DNA from: Ciona savignyi
Taxonomy: Eukaryota > Chordata > Ascidiacea > Phlebobranchia > Cionidae
NCBI GenBank assembly: GCA_000149265.1
Contig: CH002046.1
Coordinates: forward strand, 13,688-77,687
Reading direction: 5' to 3'
DNA: 64,000 nt
The position numbers and the translations under genes are program-made. Below are positions 1 through 11,200 of this stretch, one piece after another (position 1 is the stretch's first letter; each line of letters begins with the position of its first letter). A model generated the notes under the pieces. The model did not search any database. It worked only from the letters and a program-made list of their open reading frames with translations, and was not told where the DNA came from.

Positions 1-348
1 AAATCATACAGCGAGAGATTAATATGGAGAGGAAAAGAAGATACGTACAAAATATTCGGTTTAAAACATACGTACGTAATCTAATTTAGGCCAATCTTTT
101 TGTCTTTGTTTCCCTGGAATAAAAATTTGGAAAATCGATGAAAAATATTACTCGGAAAATTACAATGGTTACTTTTATTTTTTATAAATATATATATATA
201 ATATTTAATAAAAAGCAAGGCAATTAGATATTTTACCTGTACATACTTAGAGTAATATTTGGAAAATTTCAAATTTACTAACCTCCAAAACAAGTGTTGC
301 AGGTCTTTCTTGTTTGTGAATTATTGTATCGGCCGATCTGTCGGTGAA

Positions 349-2555
349 ATGCGAAAAAAAAATCTGTTAGATTTAACTTTTTGGGACGTATTGGTACAAG
401 ATTTGGAGTTTGTTCTCAGCACAATTGATGCAGCGTTGTCCGAAACAAATGCTCGCAATGGACTTGAAATAAGGTTATTTTGCTACAAATTTGGTCAAAA
501 GGAAAAAAGAAATATTGACTTGCACTCAATTATCTCCGACATTAACTACATTGTTGATGTATCAGTTCATTCAGCTGTGACGGTAGATGCAAGTTATGGG
601 GATATGCACTGTTTTTTTCAAGAGAAGGGCTGAAAGAGGTAATAGGTGTACGTGGCCACATCTTTCCAGTGTTAACCTTTGCAGAAGCCTCAAATTTTCA
701 AACGAATCTGGACGGTTTTCCATTGGATATAAAGCCTCAATTAGCTGGAATTTCGGCATTTCCAAAGAATTTAACTTTTCTGCAAATATATGCGAACTTA
801 CCTCATCGCAGAGCAAGAAAGTGTTCAAATTATCCGGTTAGCGGCAGCATCGTCTGCACTAATCTGTTGCACCCTAGCACCACAAAGAAAATGCAACGTG
901 ATGCTAAAGCCTTTATTGCCACATCAGAGGACAATATTGAAAAGTTGATAGGTTTCGGCACAAGCCGAATAGAAATTGTAGTCTACCTTACACCTGATTT
1001 GATTTTTCCATCCACCGATATCAACCCTAATACATTTATTAAAGAAAACAATGTAATTCGGTTACTCCAAGAGCACCCGATAATTTTGCCGTTTAAGGAT
1101 TTGACGAAGATTTCCCCTTTAAGATTTATGGAGGCGATAAATTCCATTGGTCGCCATCTGATCAACAACCTGAACCGCATATTCTGTGAAAATGTTGGGA
1201 AAGGTGGATTTAAAGCGAGTTGGAGCGCAATTCAGCTGGAGTTGGCTCTGCAAGCATTTTTCTTCGGTCGCCAATTGCGAAATGAATCGAGTGGTGTGTT
1301 GGCTGTAAATTTAGGACCTGGCGCAGTGGCATCCAATGATCGCTCAGCTACAAATTTTAGAGTATTTTTGGCACTTGAGCCTTTCAACAGTTCTGCAACA
1401 GACGAATATTGCCCGCCTGATCCCGCTTTCTGGACCAAATCGTCTTTGGAACAAAAAAGAATAAAAAGAGCCTTTTACTTTTCGGATTGTCTTGATGGGA
1501 TCCACGGCGTGATTGGAGATAACTTGTTATGCTCCGTGTTAGCCGATACCAGTTATAAATATAGTTCGCTCGCATGGCTACATTGCGGCCTGAAGTGCAA
1601 TGATCCACCACAGTGGGGACAAGTAATTGGAGTGGTAGACGCACAACAGCTTGCAGAACAGCTAGCTGCACAGGTTGTTGGTTTACGATATCCTTGCTTC
1701 AGTAATCGCCTTGCATCAATGGTTTGCGAACAACGCTTGGTGCTAAAGGACGTTATAAGATCTGGACTACTATATGGACAATACAAATTCTTTCCAAAAT
1801 TTAAACAGTACAACGAAAATCGCCAAACTAAACTCACATGGGATCAAAAATGTTTATTACAAGTTATTCTTTCGCAATCTGACAACACCAATATTTATGA
1901 GAAAGCCGCAGAAATGTCAGGGAACGTGCCGTGCTTTCTGGAAAAGGAAAATTTTTGTTTTGCCACCACTCTTAAGCCACTGAGGCAAATGGATAATTTA
2001 CCATGGATTTTGCCGACCATAAAGAAACTTGAAGGGCAGAGTATAGCTAAAGATCTGTTGATGAAAATTTGTTCTCTGACAACCGCATTGGCCATGTTAC
2101 AATTAGGATTATTTGTACAATACAAAAAGCTGTATGAGCTGAAAATAGTTCTTGCAAATTGGATCGACAAACTTGTGAAATTGCAAATTTTATCGGCCTG
2201 CAAATACGAACACATGTCTATTAATGGACTACATCCGACCATACCAGTGAAAGTTCCACGTTCTCTTTCGGCTACGACGAAAAACAGAACACCACAACCT
2301 GAACCCGCGTCACAAGAAGAAAGTGCAGCAGACATGCTTCCCGAAGAGTTGCCGGAGCAAATAATCCCCCTTCTGCCAACACTACACGTTCCATCAAATA
2401 AATCGTATACTCGTTGGACAGAGGTGGAATTAAACTTTTTGGCAGGTTTACAAGGCCCACTTCGGGAACAATACAATAAATATGTCGAAATTTGCCGTAA
2501 AGAAAATGTGCCCCATCGGAGCTACAAAGCTTTTCAAAGAAAACGCCTACGATAA
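349..2555 (+). CDS. Unrecognised intronless gene in two overlapping frames joined at a -1 slippery site
   Basis: I do not recognise this protein. Frame 1 opens with ATG at 349 and stops at 633. A second frame is open from 558 to the stop at 2555, but its first ATG is only at 891, so most of it would need another way in. The frames overlap around a run of seven T at 612-618; a -1 shift there would give about 735 residues with no other interruption. The C-terminal 45 residues begin with a tryptophan and are basic and helical, like a SANT/Myb-type domain, ending in QRKRLR; that is inference. A long uninterrupted frame without introns suggests a mobile-element or retrocopied gene. A poly(A) signal follows at 2615. 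A simple one-base indel in a dead gene is the alternative. The coding nature is well supported by length; the function is unknown. Confidence 0.7.
612..618 (+). other. Putative -1 ribosomal frameshift heptamer (T TTT TTT)
   Basis: In the frame of the 349 start the codons read TGT TTT TTT CAA, so positions 612-618 form X XXY YYZ with all T. Slipping back one base leads straight into the long downstream frame, 15 bases before the first frame stops at 631-633. Heptamers of this type are established -1 frameshift sites. A homopolymer indel is the competing explanation. Confidence 0.45.
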
Positions 2556-2614
2556 TGTCCTTTCTTCAATTTAATGATTTGTTTTTCACTATTGTGGTTG
2601 CACTGTTTCTTTAA

Positions 2615-2620
2615 AATAAA
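2615..2620 (+). terminator. Poly(A) signal AATAAA
   Basis: AATAAA lies about 60 bases after the stop codon at 2555 and fits as the 3' end signal of the unrecognised gene. Confidence 0.5.
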
Positions 2621-2861
2621 TATTAAAATCCTGAAATGTCGTGACAGTAACATATAGAAGAAATACTAATGGAAACACTCTCGGCGCTAATTATAGGAGT
2701 TACGATTAAGGAATCTATTGAGTTAAAACATAAGTTTTTTAGGCAGATACCTAATTTGGCTCTTGGATTTAAACATTATTTGCAACAAGTAATTTAGAAA
2801 AAAACAATTGCCGCGCAGATGGATAACGTGATTTTCTCCCATTATGTTAGCACGTGGACAA

Positions 2862-2990
2862 AATAACGAATTTTAATGTTCACGAGATGACGTGTTTTTC
2901 ACCTGGACGGGAGGAGCCAGGGCGTCTATCTTTGTAATTAAACGCGTGGGACCCCGCTGAGCTCACGATAATAGTGAATTTATTGTTTTA
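2862..2990 (+). repeat. Fragment of interspersed repeat X
   Basis: This stretch shares a core (GAGCTCACGATAATA preceded by a G+C-rich ACGCG segment, and followed by an A+T-rich region) with copies near 27.4-27.76 kb and 53.9-55.3 kb. No coding potential is seen. Copies are diverged, so the boundaries are approximate. Confidence 0.4.
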
Positions 2991-3173
2991 AAACCGCCAT
3001 TTTGGATACGCATTTAAGACAGGAAGTAAAAATTGGTCCCAAAATTTATGTATCACAAGTAATAGGCAATTGAAATCGCCACGTCTAATATAAAATCTAT
3101 TGTTATTTAGCGTACTTAGATTTTTAAAACTTGGGTAATTGAATTATCGCTTCGCCCGTGTATTAGTTTAGAG

Positions 3174-3435
3174 CAGGGGTGGGCAACTTCTTTAGTAAGC
3201 GCGCCAGATGTGTGAGAATGAAGTTCTTGGTAGATGAATTATATTCAATATGACATATTTATTTATTAATTTATTTCACAACTTTACGTTTCTTAGGATA
3301 TTCCATCGTTAATAATCCTTAATAATTTATAAACTGCATTTATTTAAATATACCTGATAAAAGTTAAAGAAAATGTTATATATAGTCTGGGGGCAGGTCC
3401 AAATCCCTTCACGGGCGGTATGTTGCCCAACCCTG
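3174..3435. mobile_element. hAT-type MITE with 8-bp target duplication
   Basis: The left end reads CAGGGGTGGGCAACTT and the right end is its imperfect inverted complement (GTTGCCCAACCCTG). The flanks are GTTTAGAG (3166-3173) and GTTTAGAA (3436-3443), an 8-bp duplication with one mismatch. The CAGGGGTGGGCAA terminus and 8-bp duplication are typical of hAT superfamily elements. At 262 bases it has no transposase and is non-autonomous. Confidence 0.85.
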
Positions 3436-3443
3436 GTTTAGAA

Positions 3444-4227
3444 TTAGGCTTATTAAATCCTTAGTCTTAACTAAACGCACATACAAAATAGTTTTTTAGG
3501 TTATTTTATGGTTGCTATAGCGCCAAAACGTATTGATGCATTCTACTTTTAAAATACGCAACTAGAATCATCGGTATATAGGCTGTGGTTTAACATGATG
3601 ATTAGAAACGAACCGTTTAAAGATCATTTATAGGGACCTGCTAACATACAAAACAATGTATAATTATATCGCGTGTTGCGAAGATTAAAAGAAACTTAAC
3701 ATGCTTGAGCCAAACTGGTCACTTCAAAAATAAGGTATATTCATGTCGACCTAAATTAAAAAACAAACAAAAACATATACAGTATTTATTATTAACCCAA
3801 ATATCTTAATATAAAAAACACTCCAGCAGAGCATAATAAAAGGATTCTCTACGCGCTTCACTACTGTTAAATAAGTCTGCATGACGTCGGCAAAGTCTGG
3901 CTTATAATATTATATTGCTAAATAAGCGTGTTTATTTATTGGTCCTGTATATGGGTTATTGATGTTTTAAAATTTTAGGTTGGTAATTAAAAATGTACAT
4001 AACGTATCAGCATATAATAATAAACTAAACAATATCTTTTTTTTTCTATTATTTCAGCAGATGAATCCTGTGCGTAATTAAATGGCGACACCCCCCATGT
4101 ACTGACCAATTAACTTACTGGACATGTAGACGCCAGCTGTCAAAAATCGTAACATCGAATTAATGTTCAGGTTGTTCAAGTTGATAATTTTTTTTTTTTG
4201 GTAGTTAAGCCAAAAAAAAAGCAAAAT
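3444..4227. other. Non-coding stretch, nothing recognised
   Basis: AT-rich sequence without long open frames, recognisable splice-bounded exons or repeats shared with other parts of the window. Confidence 0.5.
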
Positions 4228-4600
4228 TGTGCACTTAGTGCGAGTTGGTGGCCTTAGGCCGATCCCCTCGTGCAATGTGGAAATTAATCCACTGGGGGAG
4301 GTTTCCCTAGTATGTGGTTGCTGTAAGAGACACCTTACGCAGGCATCTCTCCACAGCGTGCAAGCCACGTAGGGAGGGGGGCTGGGTATCCCTAGGATGT
4401 GGGTGCTGGAAAAGACGCCCTTCGCAGGCATCTCTCCACAGCGTGCAAGCCACGTAGGGAGGGGTTCTATTGCTTAAGGAATCCCGACACCTAAAATCAC
4501 GCCCTCCAGTGGTTAGCTGGAGGCAGCGCTGGTTAACCGCACTACCACAGGGTGATGCGATTCCGCAGCTCAGACCTAGCCCTTCGAGTTGCACCTTACC
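4228..4600. repeat. SINE-like repeat containing a direct dimer of about 80 bp
   Basis: Two adjacent copies of an approximately 80-base unit occupy about 4304-4380 and 4385-4460; both contain GCAGGCATCTCTCCACAGCG followed by the same AAGCCACGTAGGGAGGGG segment. After them CCTCCAG/CTGGAGG arms near 4503-4523 form a strong hairpin. The block is G+C-richer than its surroundings. This looks like a short interspersed element with internal duplication; the family is not identified. Confidence 0.5.
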
Positions 4601-4755
4601 GAAGTAACGTGAACCTACAGGGAAGAGTGAATTTATAAAGAAAACCGTAAAAGAAAACGGGGGAAATATTTAATGAAAATCAATCGCTACGAAAATATAC
4701 AGTAAAAACACGAGTAAATAAATGAACTTGAAACACAAACAAAACAAGTGTGGTA

Positions 4756-5811
4756 TTATCTATATATTATCATTTCCGTGTATTTTTTTTGCATTCGTTT
4801 TAATTTTAATGCCTGCTTTCTTCGGCCCTTTACTTTTTCCTTAAGGAAATCAGCAAAACTGGATTGTTTGGTTGGTGGTTTGAAATTTTTTTCCCAAATC
4901 CAACGCTTTCTGCCTTCTAATATTAAGATAGTGGCCAGTGTCGCCGGATCCATATCATCTGTAAGGTTTCAAAGATTAAAAATAATATTACACTTTATAT
5001 AATTGACGCGTCTAATTTGCAAACCGTTTGCAATGTTCAACCTGTTTGCAAATTTTGTGAAATGGAATCAAAGCAGACACTGTATGAGCAGTTGGGTTAT
5101 TAAGTAGAAATCTGCGACAATCACTTAACACCTGTGCATTACTATGTTGTACAAACACTAAAAGGATGTTATAATTAAATGCAACATAATAATATAGCTG
5201 TGGTCAGCAGACGCTGTTCCCGAAGTAATCTGTACATTACCGGTAACAAAAGTGTTTCTCCATTTTCGAAAACAATACATGAATATTATATTTAATTTTG
5301 TAACTCAGCATAGCAACTCACCATGTTTATCAGTCATCCAATTGACTAAAGCGCATTGCTGCTGGTTCAATATCTCCCTATAATCAATCTTTTGATTCAG
5401 ATATTTTTCCATGCCCCTAGTATCCATACTTTGGGGAGTTTCTGGCTTCGGCGATGCAACTGCTTCGTTCGGTGGCGTTGGACTGTCGCTTAGTTAACGT
5501 ATGAATTGTATCTTGTTCCGTTTCAGTTTAAGTAAATTGCGAAACCACCTCGACCGCTGATGTCTGTGTTTCAATAGAACGACAAATGCGGTCGACAAGT
5601 TTATCCGCAATTTCATTATAGTCTTTTTTTAACTCTGATGTTAAATTTTCCATTGCCTCGCCCATGAAAGATTTGGCATCGTCCACCATTCCTCTTAATT
5701 CGGTTAAATTGGACATCTGTAACAAAACAAATTTTAAAATAAAATAAATAATACTTTATAATGTTTAACATTAAAAATTCTCACTCAAACCTCAGAGGGT
5801 TGAGCTGCCAT
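4756..5811 (-). pseudogene. Unrecognised four-exon gene, probably damaged
   Basis: Exons read on the minus strand. Exon 1 (5811-5791) encodes MAAQPSE and ends at GAG|GTTTGAG. Exon 2 starts after TTACAG at 5716 and encodes an acidic, helical segment (MSNLTELRGMVDDAKSF onward). A third piece, about 5500-5322, is rich in proline and ends at CATG|GTGAGT. Exon 4 (4958-4756) starts after CTTACAG, joins exon 3 in frame, and ends in a lysine-rich tail and TAA. Exons 1-2 and 3-4 join perfectly, but exon 2 runs into a stop at 5528-5530 and the exon 3 frame is offset by one base with no splice pair I can find. It is therefore either a decayed gene or one with an exon boundary I missed. An alternative frame across exon 1 (about 5915-5795) has a Cys/His pattern (CKNPGRG...LCRQH). 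The function is unknown; its place between repeats suggests a transposon accessory gene. Confidence 0.5.
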
Positions 5812-5999
5812 TGGCTGCTTTCTTTTTATGCAAATTACTTCGGCCAAAAAAATGCTGTCGACATAAATCACCTTCAATCCCTCGACCTGGATTTTTACAG
5901 GTTTGCATCATTCATTGTTTAATAGTGTATAACAAGGTAGCAATAGATATAATGCAGGTTGAATACAATAATATTCCTTCCAATTCCCACCGTCCATAG

Positions 6000-7326
6000 A
6001 AACCTGATGTTCCTTCGTTCGCACGAAGGCGATGTCACCGACCTCGATTTGAACTTCACGGTTGTCGATGATCATTTGGGGGTGACGCGGGTGACTGACC
6101 TCGTACCCGGTGGGTTAGATATCCAAGTCACCAACGACAACTGTGTCAGGTAAAATAGATATCTTATATATTGTTAGATTCATAGATATCTTATATATTA
6201 TAAGATTCATAGACATCTTATAACTTTTGAGATTCATAGATATCTTATATATTGTGAGATTCATAGATATATTATATATTACGAGATTCATAGATATCTT
6301 TATATAATACGAGATTCATAGATATATTATATATTATGAGATTCATAGATATATTATATATTATGAGATTCATAGATATATTATATATTATGAGATTCAT
6401 AGATATCTTAAATATTATGAGATTCATAGATATCTTATATATTACGAGATTCATAGATATCTTATATAATACGAGATTCATAGATATCTTATATATTATG
6501 AGATTCATAGATATATTATATATTATGAGATTCATAGATATCTTATATATTATGAGATTCATAACTATCTTATATAATACGAGATTCATAGATATCTTAT
6601 ATATTATGAGATTCATAGATATATTATATATTATGAGATTCATAGATATCTTAAATATTATGAGATTCATAGATATTTTATATATTACGAGATTCATAGA
6701 TATCTTATATAATACGAGATTCATAGATATCTTATATATTACGAGATTCATAGATATCTTATATATTACGAGATTGATAGATATCTTATATATTACGAGA
6801 TTCATAGATATCCTATATATTTTCAATTTGTAACAAGATACATCCATCTACTATCCAACTACAAACTCAACATTCAAATGCGCGTCGCGGTTGACCGATT
6901 TCGTGAGGGACTCGCTGACGTAATCTCCATCGAGTGGTTGCGGATGTTTGACCACCGGGAGTGCCAGACAATCATCTCAGGAGCGCAAGTGGCGATTGAT
7001 GTTGACGATATGAAGACCAACGCGGCATATTCAGGTTGTCCATGGTGTCATGTGTGGTTGGTCATTGTTGGTGCAACTTTTCAAAACAAAAATATAAAAA
7101 AGTTTCAACAAATAAGTTTTTATGAAAATTCCATTTTTGCTTGTAGCATGTTCTTATTATTGTAATATTTCCTTGTTGTTGTAATATTTTTATGTTTTAT
7201 TTTACAGCCGAACACCCAACGATTGAAATATTCTGGAGAGTTTTGCGCAATTTTACCGAAGAAGAAAAAAGAAAATTTTTGCTTTTTGTGACGAGTTGTT
7301 CAAGACCTGCCTTGCTGGGGTTTAAG
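6000..7326 (+). CDS. UBE3C: Partial HECT E3 ubiquitin ligase of the UBE3C family (three exons)
   Basis: Exons lie at 6000-6149, 6838-7034 and 7208-7326 with matching phases (2, then 1, then ending in phase 0) and good GT-AG sites. Together they encode about 155 residues that track the UBE3C HECT domain: NLMFLRSHEG, LNFTVV, YIHLLSNYKLN, FREGLADVISIEWLRMF, ISGAQV, then EHPTIEIFWRV and EEEKRKFLLFVTSCSRP followed by LLGFK. In the family the next segment carries the catalytic cysteine (TCxNLLKLP) and the C-terminal lobe; I find none of it in the window, nor the upstream exons. The MULE terminus begins only 49 bases after the last exon. This is either a fragment left by duplication or a gene cut off by the transposon. 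The frame itself is intact. Confidence 0.9.
6155..6832. repeat. 27-bp minisatellite filling the first intron of the UBE3C fragment
   Basis: About 25 tandem copies of a unit such as GAGATTCATAGATATCTTAT plus ATATTAC. The unit length is a multiple of three, so both strands stay open and give nonapeptide repeats (MRFIDILYI on plus, MNLIIYKIS on minus). It ends 5 bases before the exon 2 acceptor. The open frames are a by-product of the repeat length and I do not call them genes. Confidence 0.95.
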
Positions 7327-7374
7327 GTGGTGGTTTCAAACTTTAACCAAGGGTCTGGGCGAACATTCTATGTA

Positions 7375-7443
7375 GGTAGAAGCTGCATGGCATTGAGCAA
7401 TTCCTAGGAGAGAGTGTTTCATGCGGAAAGACAAAAAGAAAAA
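7375..7443 (+). repeat. Left terminal inverted repeat of the MULE
   Basis: Reads GGTAGAAGCTGCATGGCAT and onward through GGAGAGAGTGTTTCATGCGG to an A-rich GACAAAAAGAAAAA tract. The partner is 19590-19658 on the opposite strand, with only a few mismatches and a two-base indel. Confidence 0.85.
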
Positions 7444-7783
7444 AGTTTCGTTTTTTGAAGTCCACCGACCACGTCGTCTGCTAAGTTGAGCAATGGCGTT
7501 GGTTTCATTTTATGACTTTTCTCACTACTTTTGTTTTACAGGAAAACATTTAAAATATTTGATTGACCTTCGTTCAATAGATTGCGAATGAAGGATGTCT
7601 GTGAGTACATTTATATACCGTAAATCATAGCAAAGGCCTGTGCACGGTTACTTAGGTTCGTAGGGAGGCCTGTGGTATATGTTAGTAAATTTGGCTTACG
7701 CAATAGCCTACTAGCCTATTCAGTTAGCATACAGCATAGACCTAATCAAACAGAATATTTTGTTAACACAAGTTTTATTTTAG

Positions 7784-7936
7784 TCAGTTGTTGTCAAGTT
7801 GGAAGACAGTTTAGATAGTGAAGATGATTTTCAAACCGCACCTCCTTGTTCAAGATCCAAAAAATCTAGGAAAACAATATGCGGTATGAAAAAGAATATA
7901 AAGGCAGCAGTTAGTAAACTGTTATTCCCTGATTAA
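7784..7936 (+). pseudogene. Probable first coding exon of the MULE gene
   Basis: After a TTTTATTTTAG acceptor the frame reads an acidic stretch (KLEDSLDSEDD) and then a basic one (SRSKKSRK), before a stop at 7934. It sits where an N-terminal exon of the transposase would lie. Its link to the next piece (8295) is inferred. Confidence 0.4.
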
Positions 7937-8117
7937 GTACCGGTAATATATCGATACTGGTGCAATGTACAATGTACAATGACCCCGTGGTTGACTGGTT
8001 GGGTTAGAATTAGTGTTCAGGTAGAGATTGGCCTTAGGGTTGGGGTTAGAGTTGAGATTAGTGTTGGGGTTGAGATTAGCCTTAGAGCTTAGAGTTAGTT
8101 TTCACACAAATAGTGTA

Positions 8118-8201
8118 TAGGATAGGATAGAAAATATATTCATGTTTATTCCTGTGAATTGGAAAACCAAGGGAATTAACACATGGGCAACCGTCAGATC
8201 A
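8118..8201 (-). repeat. SINE copy with TATCC tail, 3' fragment
   Basis: Begins with GGATAGGATAG (the TATCC tail on the other strand) and continues through a segment shared with the copies at 18513-18783 and 23046-23277, including TTAACACATGGGCAA and CGTCAGATCA. Only the 3' third remains. Confidence 0.8.
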
Positions 8202-8294
8202 TATTGTGGTAGCATTTTTCTATATAGTACCTATAAGTTGTTTTTTTTGTATGTCAAATGTTTAAATTTATTTTTTATTTCCTATTAAGAAAAA

Positions 8295-11200
8295 GGTCCT
8301 GAGGATAATATTAAAGAAATTTTCCATTTTAATAATTTGGAAGAAGCACTACATTGGGTTGCTTCTTTTGAAGCTGAAAACTGCTACAGATTTGTAACAG
8401 TTCAGACAACCAAATTTCAAAAAGAAGGTAACTTGTATAAAGGTATTGCGACCAAATCTCTATTTGGTGACATTATAATAGAATTAATTTCTTTAAAATA
8501 GCTGTTCTAGTTTTATTGATGCAACAAAATAAAGGTGAAGTAAGTACCCTACGACAAAAAGTTTATGTTCATTAAGGATTTAAAGGACGACTGCCGCTTT
8601 GATGATGCTTGTAACTAATCTCCCATGTAAACTGCCACCAATTTACCACTGGTTTTAAATATTTTAAAATTTTGTGCCCCTCTGAATATGACGCTGATGA
8701 TGCCCATAACTGGTATATATATATATATTGCAAGGAATATGTTCCATACACTCCTCTTAGCGGATCAAAAGTTCTGCATTGTCGTCATGGACCAGATAGA
8801 CATAAAGCTTTTAAACTGAAAAAAAAGACCCGAAAGAGAGTTGGTTATATAACCTAATTAATCTTCTATATTAAATGAATCATTGCATTGTAATATGTTA
8901 CTGTAGTTATGTTTTAACCAACGCCAGATCCCAGTAGTCTTTACAGGGTTCAGAACTTCCCTTTTTACAAAAAGGACAAAAAGTTGTGCTTGCTTTGTTC
9001 ATGATACTTCTATTATTTTGTTCTAGATCCGCCAGAGGTTTCAACTATGCTAGACTAATATTAAATTTTTACACTAGAAAGAAAAGGATGATCATACAGA
9101 AGCTATTTCTGTCATGCGTGCCATGTACCAACCTACTAAAAAGTTGGACTGTCACGCCCGAATAACAATGCATCAAAGGATGTACTATCCTAATTTCAAG
9201 GTGAGATTAAAGAATATGTTCAACATACTCTAACCGTTTACTTGTGAATCCTTAGCAAGGCATCCCCACTCAAATCAGTAATCAGGCAGATAACTAATGA
9301 ACACGAAGGAAAATTTATTTTGATTTGATTTTTACCTTGCATTCGACTAAAAACAGCAGGACCAAAGCAATTTTGGATTTAAAACTTGCAGCTGATACCG
9401 GGAATAAAGTAATTGATGCTATTCCAATGCGAAAAACCACACTAATCACGTATTGGGAGGGTAAGATGGTATATTTCAAACCATGGATAAACGAATTGCA
9501 CAACTGAACAATTATGTTATGGAAGGAATTAAAAACGTCAACGAAATGCGACGTATATTATAATTAAAAGTACAAACTGATAGCACACTGTTCCCAGAAG
9601 GAAAATCTGTAAATATTGAAAACCGGCGATATTTTCCGGAATGAAAAGAAATTTATACCAAAATGAATCACCAAAACATAAAAAATCGCTTCAGTAAATT
9701 GGACCAAGTTAATGTGGAACATATGGTAGAAGAGTACCAAGCGAAGCATGCTGATAATAGCGTTTTCTTCAGGCCACATATAAAAAATACCCTGTACAAT
9801 ATAGATGTTATCAACAGCAATATCCCCAAAAATGGCGATGTTAAAATACCAACAGATTATAGTGAACAGACATTATTATTTGTCTACCAAACTGAATTTC
9901 AAAAACATCTGTTAAATCTGTATGGCAATTATTGGTGTTGCCTTGATGCAACACATAAAACTTCCAAATATGCATTGCCACTATTTTTCCTGGTCGTCAA
10001 AACCAATGTGGGCTGCCAAGTTGTGGCCATTGTTCAAGATGAATCAAAAAAGAGCATCAAAGAAGCACTTGAGATGATTCGCTCCTGGAATCCAAAATTT
10101 AATCCACATGTTTTTTTAACTGATTTCGATAATGAAGAAATCAATGCACTTGAGAAGGTGTTTACTAGTGAGTGGCAAATTAGAAAGATATTTATTTAGT
10201 TTGCACAATTCTACAATATAAAGCGACCGATGATATTACACTAGTAACTCCGGTTTATAGTAATTTTACAGCTAAACAGTAAAACTTTAATGCCATGGTT
10301 TGGATTTTTACGGAAACAAATTTCATAATAATGTAACAATTATGTGTTATCACATAAAAGTACTAATATAATATGTCTATCATTTAGATTGTTCGGTACT
10401 CTTGTGCGATTTTCATCGTAAACAAGCATGGAAACGGTGGATTGCTAAGGGAGAAAACTGCATGTCCGAACACAGCGCTGAATGTATGGAAGCTCTTAAC
10501 ATGGTTGCTGATGCAAGAGACACCAAGGAATTTGAATCTGCGCTGGAGTCATTAAAATTGTCAGAGCTGTGGCAAAACCAGAAATTTAAAAACTATATTT
10601 TAAAATATGGTTGCCGGTGAAAGAGGTATAAAAACCTATTTATTAAATCCATTAAAATAAAATATAAATACATATATTGGTAATTATTTTTAAACCATTT
10701 CAAGTTTTAACTAACATTTGTTTGTTTTATAGTGTACAAACTTAACCAATTTGATGTGAGCTCTCGTAACGTAACTATTTTTTTAGCGTTGGATTTAGGG
10801 GTTTAAAAAGTACCACTTCAAATATACCGTGTCCACTACAACCAACGCTGTTGAAAGGTACCCTAATCATGTTTTTCTTCTGCAAACTTTGAGTAAATAA
10901 CGTTTTGCTGCTGCATCTGCTAGAGCTAAGTGCATTGCACAAGTACAACACCTTACTGTAAACTTATACCAATTTGACAGTACTTGTGTTTTTATTACAT
11001 GCAATATTTTATTATCAATTTTAATCAAATTGCAAAAAAATCAAGTTTGATTTATGGTTTTAATAGCAAATTACCTAGTTTTGTTTCAGGCAAAACCGAG
11101 ATCTTAAAGAACGTTTTTTGTCAAAAAACAACAAATCATTCTCTGGGCTCTTATTTTCGTTAATGGAGGATTATATTCCTGCTCGCCAATTTTGGTAATA

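Noticed and set aside
6272-6847. Long open frames on both strands over the 27-bp minisatellite
   Set aside because: They result from a repeat length divisible by three; the nonapeptides have no signal, start or splice context, and the region is an intron.
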